Shown: positions 1-10,500, counted from the stretch's first letter. The stretch is DNA of 64,000 nucleotides from Geodermatophilus tzadiensis (GCF_003002915.1 NZ_PVTG01000017.1:1-64000); one strand, 5' to 3'. Notes: a model not told the origin generated them from the letters alone. Numbers and translations are program-made.

Positions 1-83
1 TGCACCTCCGGCGCCCCGGCGACGAGCAGGTCGAGGAGCCCACCGGTGAACACCGGCGGCGCGTCGTCCTCGATCTCGGGCAC
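1..83 (-). CDS. 5' end of an unidentified gene (partial)
   Basis: An open frame of 27 codons reads leftwards off the window edge from a GTG at 81-83. Its first residues would be MPEIEDDAPPVFTGGLLD. A TAGGTT hexamer (complement of 90-95) lies 6 nt before the GTG, a spacing seen at several other genes here and typical of leaderless actinobacterial transcripts. Too little protein is visible to assign a family. The 246 bases between this start and the MFS gene stop at 330 hold no convincing open frame. Confidence 0.42.
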   Translation of the reverse strand, partial: MPEIEDDAPPVFTGGLLDLLVAGAPEV

Positions 84-329
84 GAGCCGAACCTAGGGCC
101 GGGGTACGACAGTTCCCGCAGGTCACAGGCTGACGCGGGCTCCGACTCCGTGGGACCGGGACGTTCGGGCGACTCTCGGTGGCGACCCCCGATGGCGGAG
201 GGGTCGAGACAACAGCGCCTGGTGGAGCCCGCTCGGCTCCGTGGACGCAAGAGGGACCGGAGCGGCCAACGGGTCCGGGTCCGGGTCCATCCGGTCGGGT
301 CGAGCCCCGTCCGGACGTGCAGTCGACGG

Positions 330-1559
330 TCAGGCCGCCAGCGGCTCGGCGGGCTCCTCGGCCGGCTCGGTGGCGGGAGCGCGGCGGCCCGAGATCCGCA
401 GGCCCACCGCCGCGCCGAGCGCGAGCAGGATGACGACGACGCCGTAGACCTCGGCGGCCAGCCCGAGCCCGACGGAGGCCGACGCGATCCCGGCGGCGAT
501 CGCCGGGATGCTGAACGCGAGGTAGCCGACGACGAAGATGCTCGACAGCAGCCCCGCGCGCCGGCCGGGCGCGACCCCGGCGGTGACCGTGGCGACCGCG
601 CCGAGGAAGGCGGCCCCGAACCCGAGACCGGCGATCCCGGCCGAGACGAAGAACAGCCAGGCCGCACCGGTGGCCAGCGAGACCAGCAGGGCGCCCACCG
701 CGACGGCGAACACGAGGCAGCCGCCGCCCATCGACCGGCGCGGCGGCAGGTCGCGGGCCAGCAGGCTGCCGACGACGCCGGTCCCCTGCATGCACAGGAT
801 GAGCAGGCTGCCGACGAGGTGGTCGGTGATGCCGAAGACGGCGGCGGTCAGCGACGGGCCGAGCGAGAGCACCAGCCCGCCCATCGCCCACAGCGCCACG
901 AGGCAGGGGACGGCGACGGCGAACGCGCGCCGCTGCGGCCGCGGCACCTCGACCTGCGGGCGCAGCGAGGCCAGCGCCCCGGGCAGCCGCGGGGAGGACT
1001 CCGGCAGCGCCAGCACGGCGGCCGCGCCCAGCACGAAGACGACGGTGAGCACGCCGAACACCCACGGCGTCGGCTCGGCCAGGCCCTCGATCGCCAGCCC
1101 GGCGCCCACCGCGCCCAGGGACAGGCCCAGGCCGGGGGAGACGCTGTTGACCAGCGGCCCGAGCGGCCGCTCGCCGCGCTGCAGGTCCAGCAGGGTGGCA
1201 CCCAGCGCCCCGGTGAGCGCGCCGGTCGAGAGCCCCTGCAGCACGCGGGCGGCCAGCAGCCACCCCACGCCGTCCGCGGCGAGGAAGACGACCATCGCCA
1301 CCGCCTGCAGCAGCAACCCGCCGGCCAGCACCGGCCGCCGTCCCACGTGGTCGGACAGCCCGCCGACCACCAGCAGCGCGGCCAGCAGCGCGAAGGCGTA
1401 GATGCCGAACACCAGGGTCAGCACGCCGGCGCCGAAGCCGAACTGCTCCTGGTAGACGCGGTAGAGCGGCGAGGGGACGCCGGAGGCGGCCAGCACCAGC
1501 ACGAGCAGCACCGCGGCGGTCCAGAAGGCGGCCGGGCGGGGGAGTCGGGCGGTCGGCAC
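330..1559 (-). CDS. MFS transporter
   Basis: This is a 409-residue major facilitator superfamily membrane protein of the usual length for a 12-helix drug/metabolite exporter. Hydrophobic segments run through the whole protein. Residues about 66-77 carry the family loop motif A (GGLSDHVGRRPVL) between helices 2 and 3. The start is a GTG at 1557-1559. The gene lies 49 bp downstream of cobIJ on the same strand, so it could be the last gene of a cobH-cobIJ-MFS transcript. Substrate cannot be read from sequence; export of a corrinoid intermediate or an unrelated drug are both only guesses. A long open frame on the opposite strand is a low-complexity Arg/Gly/Gln-rich shadow. Confidence 0.85.
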   Translation of the reverse strand: MPTARLPRPAAFWTAAVLLVLVLAASGVPSPLYRVYQEQFGFGAGVLTLVFGIYAFALLAALLVVGGLSDHVGRRPVLAGGLLLQAVAMVVFLAADGVGWLLAARVLQGLSTGALTGALGATLLDLQRGERPLGPLVNSVSPGLGLSLGAVGAGLAIEGLAEPTPWVFGVLTVVFVLGAAAVLALPESSPRLPGALASLRPQVEVPRPQRRAFAVAVPCLVALWAMGGLVLSLGPSLTAAVFGITDHLVGSLLILCMQGTGVVGSLLARDLPPRRSMGGGCLVFAVAVGALLVSLATGAAWLFFVSAGIAGLGFGAAFLGAVATVTAGVAPGRRAGLLSSIFVVGYLAFSIPAIAAGIASASVGLGLAAEVYGVVVILLALGAAVGLRISGRRAPATEPAEEPAEPLAA

Positions 1560-1608
1560 GGGTCAGGTCAAGGAGGGCGCGGCGCTCGTTGTTCCCTGCA
1601 ACGGCGTG

Positions 1609-3102
1609 TCAGGCCGGATACCGGCGTGGCGTGTACACCTGGCCGGACGGCGTCACCCGGGTCTGGGACGACCCGACCAGCACCAGGCAGCGCATGTCGA
1701 CCGTCTCCGGGTCCAGCTCGCCGAGCGTGGTGACCACCACGGACTCCTGCGGCCCACCGACGTCCCGGCCGACGACGACCACCGTCCCGGGCTTGCGCAC
1801 CTCGAGCAGGACGTCGAGCGCCTGGCCGAGCTGGTGCGGCCGCGCCTTCGACCGCGGGTTGTACAGCGCGACCACCAGGTCGGCAGCGGCCGCGTGGCGC
1901 AGCCGGTCGAGGACCACGTCGAGCGGCTTGAGCACGTCCGAGAGGCTGATGACGGCGAAGTCGTGCCCCAGGGGCGCGCCCACCCGCGAGGCGACGGCCT
2001 GCGCGGCGGTCAGCCCGGGCAGCACCCGCACCGGCACGCCGGCGTGCTCGGGCTGCGCGGCCACCTCGAGCACCGCGGCGGCCATCGCGAACACCCCGGG
2101 GTCGCCGCTGGAGACCACCGCGACCCGCCGTCCCGACCGGGCCAGCTCCAGCGCCTGCGCGGCCCGCTCGGCCTCCACCCGGTTGTCGCTGGGGTGGCGG
2201 GTCTGGCGCGGGTTGGCCGGCACCCGGTCGAGGTAGGGGCCGTAGCCGACCAGGTCGTCGGCGGCCGCGACCGCGTCGGCGGCCTCGGGCGTGGTCCAGC
2301 AGCGGGCGCCGGGACCGAGGCCCACGACCACGACCTCGCCGGCGCGCGCCTCGTCGTCCGGGCGCGCGGGGGCGTTCCCCGGACCGGTCAGCGGGCTGGG
2401 CAGCAGCGCGAGGGAGAAGTAGGGGACCGACGCGGGGTCGACGTCGGCCAGCGGCAGCGTGCGCTGGCGGTCGGTGGTGGCCCGCTCGACGTAGAGCGCG
2501 CGGTCGAGCAGGCCGGCGGCCTCGAACGCCTCGCGCACCTGCGGGAACGTGCGGCCGAGCTTCAGCACCGCCGCGGAGTCGGTGGTGGCCAGCCACTCGG
2601 CGAGCTCGTCGGCGGGGAGCGTGCCGGGCAGCACGGTGAGCACCTCGTCGCGCTCGACCAGCGGCCGGCCGGCCACCGCCGCGGCGCCGCTGACGCTGGT
2701 CACGCCGGGGACGACCTCGGTGGGGTAGCGGTGGGCCAGCCGCTTGTGCATGTGCATGTAGGAGCCGTAGAAGAACGGGTCGCCCTCGGCCAGCACGACG
2801 ACGTCGCGGCCGGCGTCGAGGTGCGCGGCCAGCCGGGCCGCGGCGGCCTCGTAGAACTCGTCGATGGCGCCCTGGTAGCCGCCGGGGTGGTCGGTGGCCT
2901 CGGTGGTCACCGGGTAGACCAGCAGCTCCTCCACCTGCCCCTCGCGCAGGTAGGGGGCGGCCACCGCGCGGGCCACCGAGCGGCCGTGCTGCGCGGCGTG
3001 GAAGGCGACGACGTCGGCGGCGGCGATCAGCCGGGCGGCCTTGACGGTGACGAGCTCGGGGTCGCCGGGACCGAGCCCGACGCCGTACAGGCGGCCGCTC
3101 AC
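1609..3102 (-). CDS. cobIJ: CobIJ fusion: precorrin-2 C20-methyltransferase / precorrin-3B C17-methyltransferase
   Basis: A 497-residue fusion of two SAM-dependent tetrapyrrole methylases. Residues about 1-235 are the CobI half, starting with [18 protein letters not shown] and containing [11 protein letters not shown]. Residues about 250-497 are the CobJ half, with [16 protein letters not shown] and [11 protein letters not shown]. CobI methylates precorrin-2 at C20; CobJ methylates at C17 with ring contraction, both in the oxygen-dependent cobalamin route in the cytoplasm. The fusion is common in Actinobacteria. The GTG start at 3100-3102 overlaps the cobH stop (GTGA), showing translational coupling; longer upstream extensions of this frame run inside cobH and are Arg-rich shadow sequence. 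Confidence 0.93.
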   Translation of the reverse strand: MSGRLYGVGLGPGDPELVTVKAARLIAAADVVAFHAAQHGRSVARAVAAPYLREGQVEELLVYPVTTEATDHPGGYQGAIDEFYEAAAARLAAHLDAGRDVVVLAEGDPFFYGSYMHMHKRLAHRYPTEVVPGVTSVSGAAAVAGRPLVERDEVLTVLPGTLPADELAEWLATTDSAAVLKLGRTFPQVREAFEAAGLLDRALYVERATTDRQRTLPLADVDPASVPYFSLALLPSPLTGPGNAPARPDDEARAGEVVVVGLGPGARCWTTPEAADAVAAADDLVGYGPYLDRVPANPRQTRHPSDNRVEAERAAQALELARSGRRVAVVSSGDPGVFAMAAAVLEVAAQPEHAGVPVRVLPGLTAAQAVASRVGAPLGHDFAVISLSDVLKPLDVVLDRLRHAAAADLVVALYNPRSKARPHQLGQALDVLLEVRKPGTVVVVGRDVGGPQESVVVTTLGELDPETVDMRCLVLVGSSQTRVTPSGQVYTPRRYPA

Positions 3103-3719
3103 TCGACGTCGCTCGCGATCGCGTTGACGGCCGCGGCGGTGATCGCGCTGCCGCCCCGCCGTCCCCGGACGACGAGGAACTCCAGGTCGGAGGCGGTCAG
3201 GGCCTCCTTGGACTCGGCCGCGCCGATGAAGCCGACCGGGATGCCGAGGACGGCGGCCGGGCGCGGCGCGCCGGCGGCGACCATCTCCAGCAGGTGGAAC
3301 AGCGCGGTGGGCGCGTTGCCGATGGCGACGACGGCGCCGTCGAGCCGGTCGCGCCACAGCTCCAGCGCGGCGGCGGTGCGGGTGGTGGCCAGGTCGGCGG
3401 CCAGCGCCGGCACCCGCGGGTCGTTGAGCGTGCAGACGACGTCGTTGTCCTTCGGCAGCCGGCGCCGGGTCACGCCGGAGGCGACCATCTGCGCGTCGCA
3501 GAGCACCGGGGCGCCGGCGTCGAGCGCCTCCCGGGCGCGGGTGACGACGTCGGGGCTGTACGCCACGTCCTCGACCAGGTCGACCTGCCCGCAGGCGTGC
3601 ACCATCCGCACGACCACCCGGGCGACGTCGTCGGGCAGGCCGCGCAGATCCGCCTCGGCGCGGATCGTGGCGAACGACTGCCGGTAGATCTCGGCGCCGT
3701 CCTTCTCGTACTCGTACAC
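3099..3719 (-). CDS. cobH: Precorrin-8X methylmutase CobH
   Basis: A 206-residue protein of normal family length. It moves a methyl group from C11 to C12 of precorrin-8X to give hydrogenobyrinate. [10 protein letters not shown] near residues 38-47 contains the catalytic histidine (about His41). The central [15 protein letters not shown] and later [14 protein letters not shown] and [16 protein letters not shown] stretches are typical of CobH/CbiC. The start is the GTG at 3717-3719. A TAGCCT hexamer (complement of 3727-3732) lies 7 nt upstream, so a leaderless message is likely. The stop overlaps the cobIJ start by 4 bp. Confidence 0.94.
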   Translation of the reverse strand: MYEYEKDGAEIYRQSFATIRAEADLRGLPDDVARVVVRMVHACGQVDLVEDVAYSPDVVTRAREALDAGAPVLCDAQMVASGVTRRRLPKDNDVVCTLNDPRVPALAADLATTRTAAALELWRDRLDGAVVAIGNAPTALFHLLEMVAAGAPRPAAVLGIPVGFIGAAESKEALTASDLEFLVVRGRRGGSAITAAAVNAIASDVE

Positions 3720-3726
3720 CGGCGCG

Positions 3727-3732
3727 AGGCTA
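3727..3732 (-). promoter_or_regulatory. Putative -10 box for leaderless cobH
   Basis: TAGCCT on the minus strand with 7 nt to the cobH GTG. This matches a TANNNT -10 element placed so that transcription would begin at or next to the start codon. No convincing -35 is visible and no cobalamin riboswitch core is apparent upstream. Confidence 0.35.
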
Positions 3733-3761
3733 CGTCCCGCCGGGAGCGGGTAGCCGGGGGC

Positions 3762-4940
3762 ATGGCTCTCCCCCGCGTGCTCGTCCTCGTGCTGGCCGGT
3801 GGCGCCGGCGGCCGGCTGCAGCTGCTGACCGAGACGCGGGCCAAACCCGCCGTCCCGTTCGCCGGTGTCTACCGGCTCATCGACTTCCCGCTGAGCAACT
3901 GCCAGCACTCCCAGATCGCCGACGTCTGGGTGTCGATCCAGCAGCACCCGACGTCGCTGGCCGAACACCTGGCCAACGGCCGGCCGTGGGACCTCGACCG
4001 CACCACCGGCGGGCTGATGACGCTGCCGCCGTTCCAGGGCACCGAGCGCGGCGGGTGGAACACCGGCACCGCCAACTCGCTGTGGCGGCAGGCCGACCTG
4101 GTCCGCGCGTTCGGCGCCGACGCGCTCGTCGTGGTCAGCGCCGACGCCGTCTACGAGCTGGACTACCGGGAGGTCGCCGACGCGCACCTGGCGTCGGGGG
4201 CCGAGGTGACCATGGTGACCACCGAGGTCGCCGCCGACGACGCGTCGCGCTACGGGATCGTCGAGGTCGACGGCGACCGGGTCACCGGCTACGCCTACAA
4301 GCCCGACGAGCCGGCCACCACCACGGCCACCAACGAGGTGTTCGTCTTCAGCCCGGGGCCCACCCTGGACCGGCTCGAGCAGCTGCGGTCCGAGCTCGGC
4401 GAGGAGGGGCTGGAGGACCTCGGCACCCACCTGCTGCCCGCGCAGACGGAGGATGGCCTGGCCCGCGCGTACCCGCTGGGGGGCTACTGGCGCGACGTGG
4501 GCACGGTGGAGTCCTACTGGCGGACGCACCAGGAGTTCCTCACGCCCGAGCCGCCGATCGACCTCGACGCCCCGGAGTGGCCGATCCACACCCGCGGCGG
4601 CCGGCGCAGCGCGGCCCGGGTGCTCGACGACGGCCGGATCGAGAACAGCCTGCTGTCGGGCGGCACCCGGGTCTCCGGCGACGTGCGCGGCTCGGTGATC
4701 TCGCCCGGCGTGGTGGTGGAGGCCGGCGCGACCGTCGTCGACTCGGTGCTGCTGCCCGGCGTGCGGATCCGGTCGGGCGCGACGGTGACCCGCGCGGTGG
4801 TCGACGACGGCGTCGACGTCGGCCGCGGCTGCACGGTCGGCGGCGAGGGCGACGTCGCGCTGCTCGGCCGCCGGGTGCAGGTCCCCGAGGGCACGGAGAT
4901 CGCCGCCGGCGCCCGCTACCCGGACCCGGAGGACGACTGA
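3762..4940 (+). CDS. Glucose-1-phosphate adenylyltransferase family protein (GlgC-like)
   Basis: A 392-residue sugar nucleotidyltransferase. The N-terminal half carries [20 protein letters not shown] and [11 protein letters not shown], the GlgC nucleotide-binding signature. The C-terminal third (about 285-385) has hexapeptide-like repeats of a left-handed beta-helix. GlgC makes ADP-glucose for glycogen. However, the usual G-T-R-L motif reads G-G-R-L and the GTADA stretch reads GTANSLW, so substrate or activity may differ from true GlgC. It is encoded against the flanking cobH and cobG genes and has no visible link to cobalamin. The ATG at 3762 follows a TAGCCG hexamer by 5 nt. A ~60-bp hairpin element begins right after its stop. 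Confidence 0.82.
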   Translation: MALPRVLVLVLAGGAGGRLQLLTETRAKPAVPFAGVYRLIDFPLSNCQHSQIADVWVSIQQHPTSLAEHLANGRPWDLDRTTGGLMTLPPFQGTERGGWNTGTANSLWRQADLVRAFGADALVVVSADAVYELDYREVADAHLASGAEVTMVTTEVAADDASRYGIVEVDGDRVTGYAYKPDEPATTTATNEVFVFSPGPTLDRLEQLRSELGEEGLEDLGTHLLPAQTEDGLARAYPLGGYWRDVGTVESYWRTHQEFLTPEPPIDLDAPEWPIHTRGGRRSAARVLDDGRIENSLLSGGTRVSGDVRGSVISPGVVVEAGATVVDSVLLPGVRIRSGATVTRAVVDDGVDVGRGCTVGGEGDVALLGRRVQVPEGTEIAAGARYPDPEDD

Positions 4941-5000
4941 GGAAGGAGGCCCCTCCTCCCCACCCCTCGCACGCTCGGGGCGGGCCCCTGGAGGGGACGC
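4941..5000. repeat. Dispersed ~60-bp hairpin element, copy 1
   Basis: Starts immediately after the glgC-like stop codon. CCCCTCC (4950-4956) can pair with GGAGGGG (4990-4996) around an inner CCCC...GGGG hairpin and a GCGGGCCCCTG stretch. The same layout, with clear sequence identity, occurs at 39987-40050 after holB. Placement between convergent genes (glgC-like and cobG) fits a bidirectional terminator or a mobile palindromic element. Confidence 0.6.
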
Positions 5001-5013
5001 CGGGGGATCCTGA

Positions 5014-6177
5014 TCAGCCGATGCGGTAGCCGTCGGTCGTCGCGACCACGTCGAGGACGTCCCCGCGCGGGCGGCCGCAGCGGCGCTCGCAGCCGGCCCA
5101 GTGCAGCCGGGCGCCGTCGGGCACCGTCCCGGCGGCGACGGCCGCGGCCGCGTCGGCGCGGACGTCGGCCAGCGACCTGGCGCAGCCGGGCCGCCCGGCG
5201 CAGGCGGTGACCCGCACCCACGGGCTGTCGGCGTCGAAGACCACGCCGGTGCGGTACAGGTCGACGGCGGCGTCGTCCACGCGGTCCTCGGCGAGGTCGG
5301 GGACGACGACGCTGCGCCAGGGGGTCAGCTGCACCTCGCCGGTGAGCGCGGCCAGCAGGTCGGCCTGAGCGGCGGAGAGCCGGCCCAGGGGCAGGACGCC
5401 GATCAGCGCCGTCCGCCCGTCGGCCTGGGCCTCCGCGCCGACGGGGCCGGTCGCCGGGGCCTCCGGCAGGACGGCGGGGGCCACGCGCGGGCCGGGCAGC
5501 CGGGCCGCCACCCGGGCCGGACCGTCGGCGAGCTCGGCCAGCCGCCAGGCGGTGCCACCCTGCGCGGCGCGCTCGGCGAGGAAGGCGCGGGCGGCGGCGA
5601 GCAGCAGGCCGACGGCGTCGGCGGGCGCCGCGCGCAGCCCGCTGTCGGCGCCCGCGAGCACCAGCGCCACCGCGCCGGGGGACAGCGCGAGCAGGCCGAC
5701 GTCGCCGGCCAGGCCGGTCACGTCGCCGCGGCCGTCGTCGAGGGTGGCGAGGAAGCGGCCGGGCAGACCGGCGAGGGCGGGGTCGGCGCACAGGCCGGCG
5801 TCGAGGGCGGCGACCCACGGCCGGGCGTCGAGGTGCCCGCCGGCCCGGCCGGTCAGCGCGCTGGCCAGCACGTTGCGCACCCGCTCGTGGCTCTCGCTGG
5901 GCAGCAGGCCGGCCGCGGCCAGCCGTTCGCCGAGTGCGGCGGACGCGCCCGGCGCCAGTCCGCGCAGCTGGAGGTTGCCGCGGCTGGTCAGCTCCAGCGC
6001 GCCGTCCCCCAGGTCGCGCGCGGCCGCGGCGAGGGCCCGCAGCTGCGGCGCGGTGAGCACGCCGCCGGGGACGCGGACCCGGGCCAGCTCGCCGTCGGCG
6101 GCCGAGTGGGTCTGCAGCGCGCCGGGGCAGGCGTCGGCGCGCTGCCGGGGGGAGGAGGTCCGTGCTGCTGAGGTCAT
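5014..6177 (-). CDS. cobG: Precorrin-3B synthase CobG
   Basis: A 387-residue member of the nitrite/sulfite reductase superfamily. CobG is an Fe-S monooxygenase that uses O2 to convert precorrin-3A to precorrin-3B, which places this pathway in the aerobic B12 branch. The N-terminal ferredoxin-like half includes [12 protein letters not shown]. The C-terminus has the paired cysteines of the cluster site, [11 protein letters not shown] and GCERRCGRP. The ATG at 6175-6177 begins [10 protein letters not shown]; a TAGCCT hexamer (complement of 6188-6193) lies 10 nt upstream. Some family members are simply annotated as nitrite reductase-like, but the cob context supports CobG. Confidence 0.87.
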   Translation of the reverse strand: MTSAARTSSPRQRADACPGALQTHSAADGELARVRVPGGVLTAPQLRALAAAARDLGDGALELTSRGNLQLRGLAPGASAALGERLAAAGLLPSESHERVRNVLASALTGRAGGHLDARPWVAALDAGLCADPALAGLPGRFLATLDDGRGDVTGLAGDVGLLALSPGAVALVLAGADSGLRAAPADAVGLLLAAARAFLAERAAQGGTAWRLAELADGPARVAARLPGPRVAPAVLPEAPATGPVGAEAQADGRTALIGVLPLGRLSAAQADLLAALTGEVQLTPWRSVVVPDLAEDRVDDAAVDLYRTGVVFDADSPWVRVTACAGRPGCARSLADVRADAAAAVAAGTVPDGARLHWAGCERRCGRPRGDVLDVVATTDGYRIG

Positions 6178-6221
6178 GGCGCCCGCGAGGCTACGACGCG
6201 GGCGCCACGACCTCGGCCGGA

Positions 6222-7046
6222 TCAGGCGTCGTGGCGGGCGCGGTCGAACGACATCCACACCTCGCGGCGCTCCTTGCGGGTCTGCACCTGCGCCATGGCG
6301 GCCACGCGGCGGCGCTGCTCGAAGGAGGCCACGTGCTGGACGACGGCCACCTCGGCGTCGCGCATGGCGCGCTCGGCGGCGAACTCGGCCGGCGTCGACG
6401 GGAACTCGTCGGGCGACACCGGCGAGACGTCGTCGTCGGCGGACGCCCGCGCGTACGGGCTGTCGGCCGGCAGGTTGCCGCTGACCCGGCCGTAGGCGCC
6501 GAGCAGGAGCAGCACGGCCCCGGCGACGACGGAGAAGCCGACGTTGCTCAGCCCGAACGCCAGGACGTTCCAGTCGGTGTTGAGCACGGCCAGGTTGGCC
6601 AGCGCCGAGACCAGGAACAGCACGCCGATGACGATCATGACCGTCGAGGCGGTGCGCGGGCTGCGGAAGGCGGCGAACACCAGGACGACCGCGGTGACGA
6701 TCGAGATGGTCGACAGCAGGCCGTTCGAGGACAGGCCGAGGATCCGCTCGCCGTCGGTGGAGAAGAAGGCCAGCCCGTTGGCGAAGCCGAGGATGCCGAA
6801 CAGGGCGATCACCCCGGCGACGACGAACGCGCCGATGCGCTGGACGGTGTAGACGCGGCCGCCCTGCTCGGTCGCCGGGCCGGCGGGCTCGGCGTCGGGC
6901 TCGGCGGCAGCCGGCCGAGCGGGGACCGCGGCCTCGGCAGGAGCGGCCTGGGCGGTAGGGGGCCCGGCGGGCGTGGAGGCGGGGGCGGAGGAGGCGGACG
7001 CCGGTGCACGGTCGGCCTTCCGGGGGCGGTGCAGGGACAGGGCCAT
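6222..7046 (-). CDS. DUF4383-like four-helix membrane protein
   Basis: A 274-residue protein. Residues about 15-65 form an Ala/Pro-rich linker. Four hydrophobic helices follow (about 75-190, e.g. VVAGVIALFGILGFANGL and VMIVIGVLFLVSALANL), then a charged C-terminal tail with heptad-like EFAAERAMRDAEVAV. The four-helix core resembles DUF4383 proteins, which are of unknown function. The ATG start is preceded by a GAGGAG ribosome binding site. It lies between cobG (same strand, downstream) and a divergent TPR gene; no pathway link is evident. Confidence 0.75.
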   Translation of the reverse strand: MALSLHRPRKADRAPASASSAPASTPAGPPTAQAAPAEAAVPARPAAAEPDAEPAGPATEQGGRVYTVQRIGAFVVAGVIALFGILGFANGLAFFSTDGERILGLSSNGLLSTISIVTAVVLVFAAFRSPRTASTVMIVIGVLFLVSALANLAVLNTDWNVLAFGLSNVGFSVVAGAVLLLLGAYGRVSGNLPADSPYARASADDDVSPVSPDEFPSTPAEFAAERAMRDAEVAVVQHVASFEQRRRVAAMAQVQTRKERREVWMSFDRARHDA

Positions 7047-7195
7047 GGCAGGGCTCCTCGGGTCGGGTGGTGCCACACCGGTTGTTCCCAACTCGGTGGC
7101 GTACGGATGCACCTGTTTCCGGACTCCCTCGTGCCGTCCACCGCCCGGGCGTGTCGGGCCGGGAAGAGCCGGCGCGGGGTGGCGGTTGACCGGCC

Positions 7196-7525
7196 GTGAC
7201 CCAGCCCTTCGAGACCGACCTGCACTCCGAGTTCCTCCGCGCCGACCTGTTCTTCGCGATGGGTCAGCCCGTCGAGGCCGCGCGTCTGCTCGAGCCGCTG
7301 GTGGAGGCCGAGCCGGGCAACGCGGCGGCCCTGGAGCTGCTCGCCCGCAGCTACTTCGGCTCCGCGCAGCTGCGGCGGGCCGAGGCGGCGCTGCTGCGCC
7401 TGGTCGACCTCGCCCCGGCCAACGGCTATGCCCGCCGCGCGCTGGCCCGCACCCTGGAGCGGCAGAACCGTCCGGCCGAGGCCACGGTGCACCACCGCCT
7501 CGCCGACGCCCTCGGCGCCGCCTGA
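7196..7525 (+). CDS. Small tetratricopeptide-repeat protein
   Basis: A 109-residue, all-helical protein with about two TPR units: residues about 12-45 (FLRADLFFAMGQPVEAARLL) and 46-80 (AALELLARSYFGSAQLRRAE). Such proteins act as protein-protein adaptors. The GTG start is at 7196-7198 and the stop is 32 bp before cobN on the same strand, so it might be cotranscribed with cobN. The partner is unknown. The 149-bp gap between this start and the divergent DUF4383 gene contains no clear promoter box that I would defend. Confidence 0.72.
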   Translation: MTQPFETDLHSEFLRADLFFAMGQPVEAARLLEPLVEAEPGNAAALELLARSYFGSAQLRRAEAALLRLVDLAPANGYARRALARTLERQNRPAEATVHHRLADALGAA

Positions 7526-7543
7526 CCGGCCGTGGGCGGCCGG

Positions 7544-7549
7544 TAGCGT
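7544..7549 (+). promoter_or_regulatory. Putative -10 box for cobN
   Basis: TAGCGT followed after 8 nt by the cobN GTG. This spacing would give a leaderless or near-leaderless cobN transcript. No Shine-Dalgarno sequence lies before that GTG. Confidence 0.38.
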
Positions 7550-7557
7550 CTGACCGC

Positions 7558-10500
7558 GTGTTCGTCCTGCTGTCCACCAGCGACACCGACCTGCTCTCCG
7601 CCCGCGCCAGCGGGGCCGACTGGCGGCTGGGCAACCCCGTCCGGCTCGGCGCCGAGGGCACCGCGGCGCTGACCGACGGTGCGCAGCTCGTCGTCGTCCG
7701 GATCCTGGGGGTGCGGCGGCAGTACGAGGAGCTGCTCGCGCCGCTGCTCGCCGGGCCGGCGCCGGTCGTCGTCCTCGGCGGGGAGCAGGTCCCCGACGCC
7801 GAGCTGATGGAGCTCTCGACCGTCCCGATGGGGGTGGCCACCGAGGCGCACGGCTACCTCGCCCAGGGCGGGCCGGACAACCTCGTCCAGCTGCACCGGT
7901 TCCTCTCCGACACGGTGCTGCTCACCGGCGAGGGCTTCGAGCCGCCGTCGGTGGCGCCGGACTGGGGTGTGCTGGAGCGGGGAGGCCGGGGGAGCGGCCC
8001 GCGGGTCGCCGTCCTCTACTACCGGGCGCACCACCTCGCGGGCAACACCGCCTTCGTCGAGGACCTGTGCTCGGCGATCGAGGACGCCGGCGGTGAGGCG
8101 CTGCCGGTGTTCACCTCCTCGCTGCGCAGCGTGTCCGACGAGCTGCTCGACGTGCTGCGCACCGCCGACGCGCTCGTCGTCACCGTGCTCGCCGCCGGCG
8201 GCTCGCGGCCGGCCACCGCGCAGGCCGGCGGGGACGACGGCGCCTGGGACGTCGGCCAGCTCGCCGCACTCGACGTGCCGGTGGTCCAGGGACTGTGCCT
8301 GACCCGCTCGCGCGCCGACTGGCTGGCCGACGACGACGGCCTCTCCCCGCTCGACGTCGGCAACCAGGTGGCCATCCCCGAGTTCGACGGCCGGCTGATC
8401 AGCGTGCCGTTCTCCTTCAAGGAGACCGACGACGACGGGCTGACGCACTACGTCGCCGACCCCGAGCGGGCGGCGCGGGTCGCCGGGACGGCGGTGGCGC
8501 ACGCGCGGCTGCGGCACACCCCGCCCGCCGAGCGCCGCATCGTGGTGATGCTGTCGGCCTACCCGACCAAGCACGCGCGGATCGGCAACGCCGTCGGGCT
8601 GGACACGCCGGCGTCGGTGGTGCGGCTGCTGGCCGCCATGCAGGGGCAGGGCTACGACATCGGCCCCTTCGACGGGCCCGACGCGCTGCCCGGTGTGGCC
8701 GACCTCGACGGCGACGCGCTCGTGCACGCGCTCATCGCCGCCGGCGGCCAGGACGCCGACTGGCTCACGGACGAGCAGCTCTCGGGGAACCCGGTGCGCA
8801 TCCCCGCCGCGGAGTACCGGCGCTTCTTCGACACCCTGCCCGCCGACCTGCGCGCGGCGATGACGGAGCACTGGGGCGAGCCGCCGGGCTCCCTGTTCGT
8901 GGACGGCGGCGACATCGTCTTCGCCGCCCTGCGCGCCGGCAACGTCGTCGTGATGGTGCAGCCGCCGCGCGGCTTCGGGGAGAACCCGATCGCGATCTAC
9001 CACGACCCCGACCTGCCGCCCTCGCACCACTACCTGGCCGCCTACTGGTGGCTGCGGTCGGGATTCGGCGCGCACGCGCTGGTGCACGTCGGCAAGCACG
9101 GCAACCTGGAGTGGCTGCCGGGCAAGACGGTCGGGCTGTCGGCGTCCTGCGGGCCCGACGCCGCGATCGGCGACCTGCCGCTGGTCTACCCGTTCCTGGT
9201 CAACGACCCGGGCGAGGGCAGCCAGGCCAAGCGCCGCGCGCACGCCACGCTCGTCGACCACCTGGTGCCGCCGATGGCGCGGGCCGACTCCTACGGCGAC
9301 ATCGCCCGGCTGGAGCAGCTGCTCGACGAGCACGCCAACGTCGCGGCGATGGACCCGGCCAAGCTGCCGGCCGTCCGGGCGCAGATCTGGACGCTGCTGC
9401 AGGCGGCGAAGCTCGACCACGACCTCGGGCTCGCCGACCGGCCCGACGACGACCACTTCGACGAGATGATCCTGCACGTCGACGGCTGGCTGTGCGAGAT
9501 CAAGGACTCGCAGATCCGCGACGGCCTGCACGTGCTGGGCACACCGCCGTCGGGCTCCGACCGGGTCGACCTGGTGCTCGCCATGCTGCGGGCGCGGCAG
9601 ATCTGGGGCGGTGCGGTGGCGCTGCCCGGGCTGCGCGAGGCGCTCGGGCTGACCGAGGACGGCACCGCCGGGCTGCACGCGACCGACGCCGTGGAGGCGC
9701 AGGCCGCGGCCCTGGTCTCCGGCATGGAGGACGCCGGGTGGACCGCCGGCGCCGTCGGCCCGGTCGTGCGCGAGGTGCTCGGCCGGGAGGACGCGCAGGT
9801 CGCCGACGTGCTGCGGTTCGCCGTCGAGGAGGTGGTGCCGCGGCTGGAGCGGACCACCGACGAGCTCGACGCCACCCTGCACGCCCTCGACGGCGGCTAC
9901 GTGCCCGCGGGGCCGTCGGGCTCGCCGCTGCGCGGGCTGGTCAACGTGCTGCCGACCGGCCGCAACTTCTACTCGGTCGACCCGCGGGCGGTGCCCTCGC
10001 GGCTGGCCTGGGAGACCGGGCAGGCGATGGCCGAGTCGCTACTGGAGCGCTACGTGGCCGACACCGGTGGCTACCCGCCCTCGGTGGGGCTGTCGGTGTG
10101 GGGGACGTCGGCGATGCGGACCTCCGGGGACGACGTCGCCGAGGTGCTCGCGCTGCTCGGCGTCCGGCCGGTGTGGGACGACGCGTCGCGGCGGGTGACC
10201 GCGCTGGAGCCGGTGCCGCTCGACGAGCTCGGCCGGCCGCGGATCGACGTCACCGTGCGCATCTCGGGCTTCTTCCGGGACGCCTTCCCGCACGTGGTGA
10301 CCATGCTCGACGACGCGGTGCGGCTGGTCGCCGACCTCGACGAGCCGGCGTCGCAGAACTTCGTGCGGGCGCACGTCGAGGCCGACGTCGCCGGGCACGG
10401 CGACCGGCGGCGGGCGACCACCCGGGTGTTCGGCTCGAAGCCGGGCGCGTACGGGGCCGGGCTGCTGTCGCTGATCGACTCGCGGGACTGGCGCGGCGAC

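Noticed and set aside
150-1733. 527-residue open frame on the plus strand opposite the MFS gene
   Set aside because: Arg/Gly/Gln-rich low-complexity translation with no fold signal; it is the usual high-GC shadow of a real minus-strand gene.
3294-3761. Long N-terminal extension of the GlgC-like gene
   Set aside because: It overlaps cobH in antisense and is His/Gly/Arg-rich; the family N-terminus starts at the ATG at 3762.
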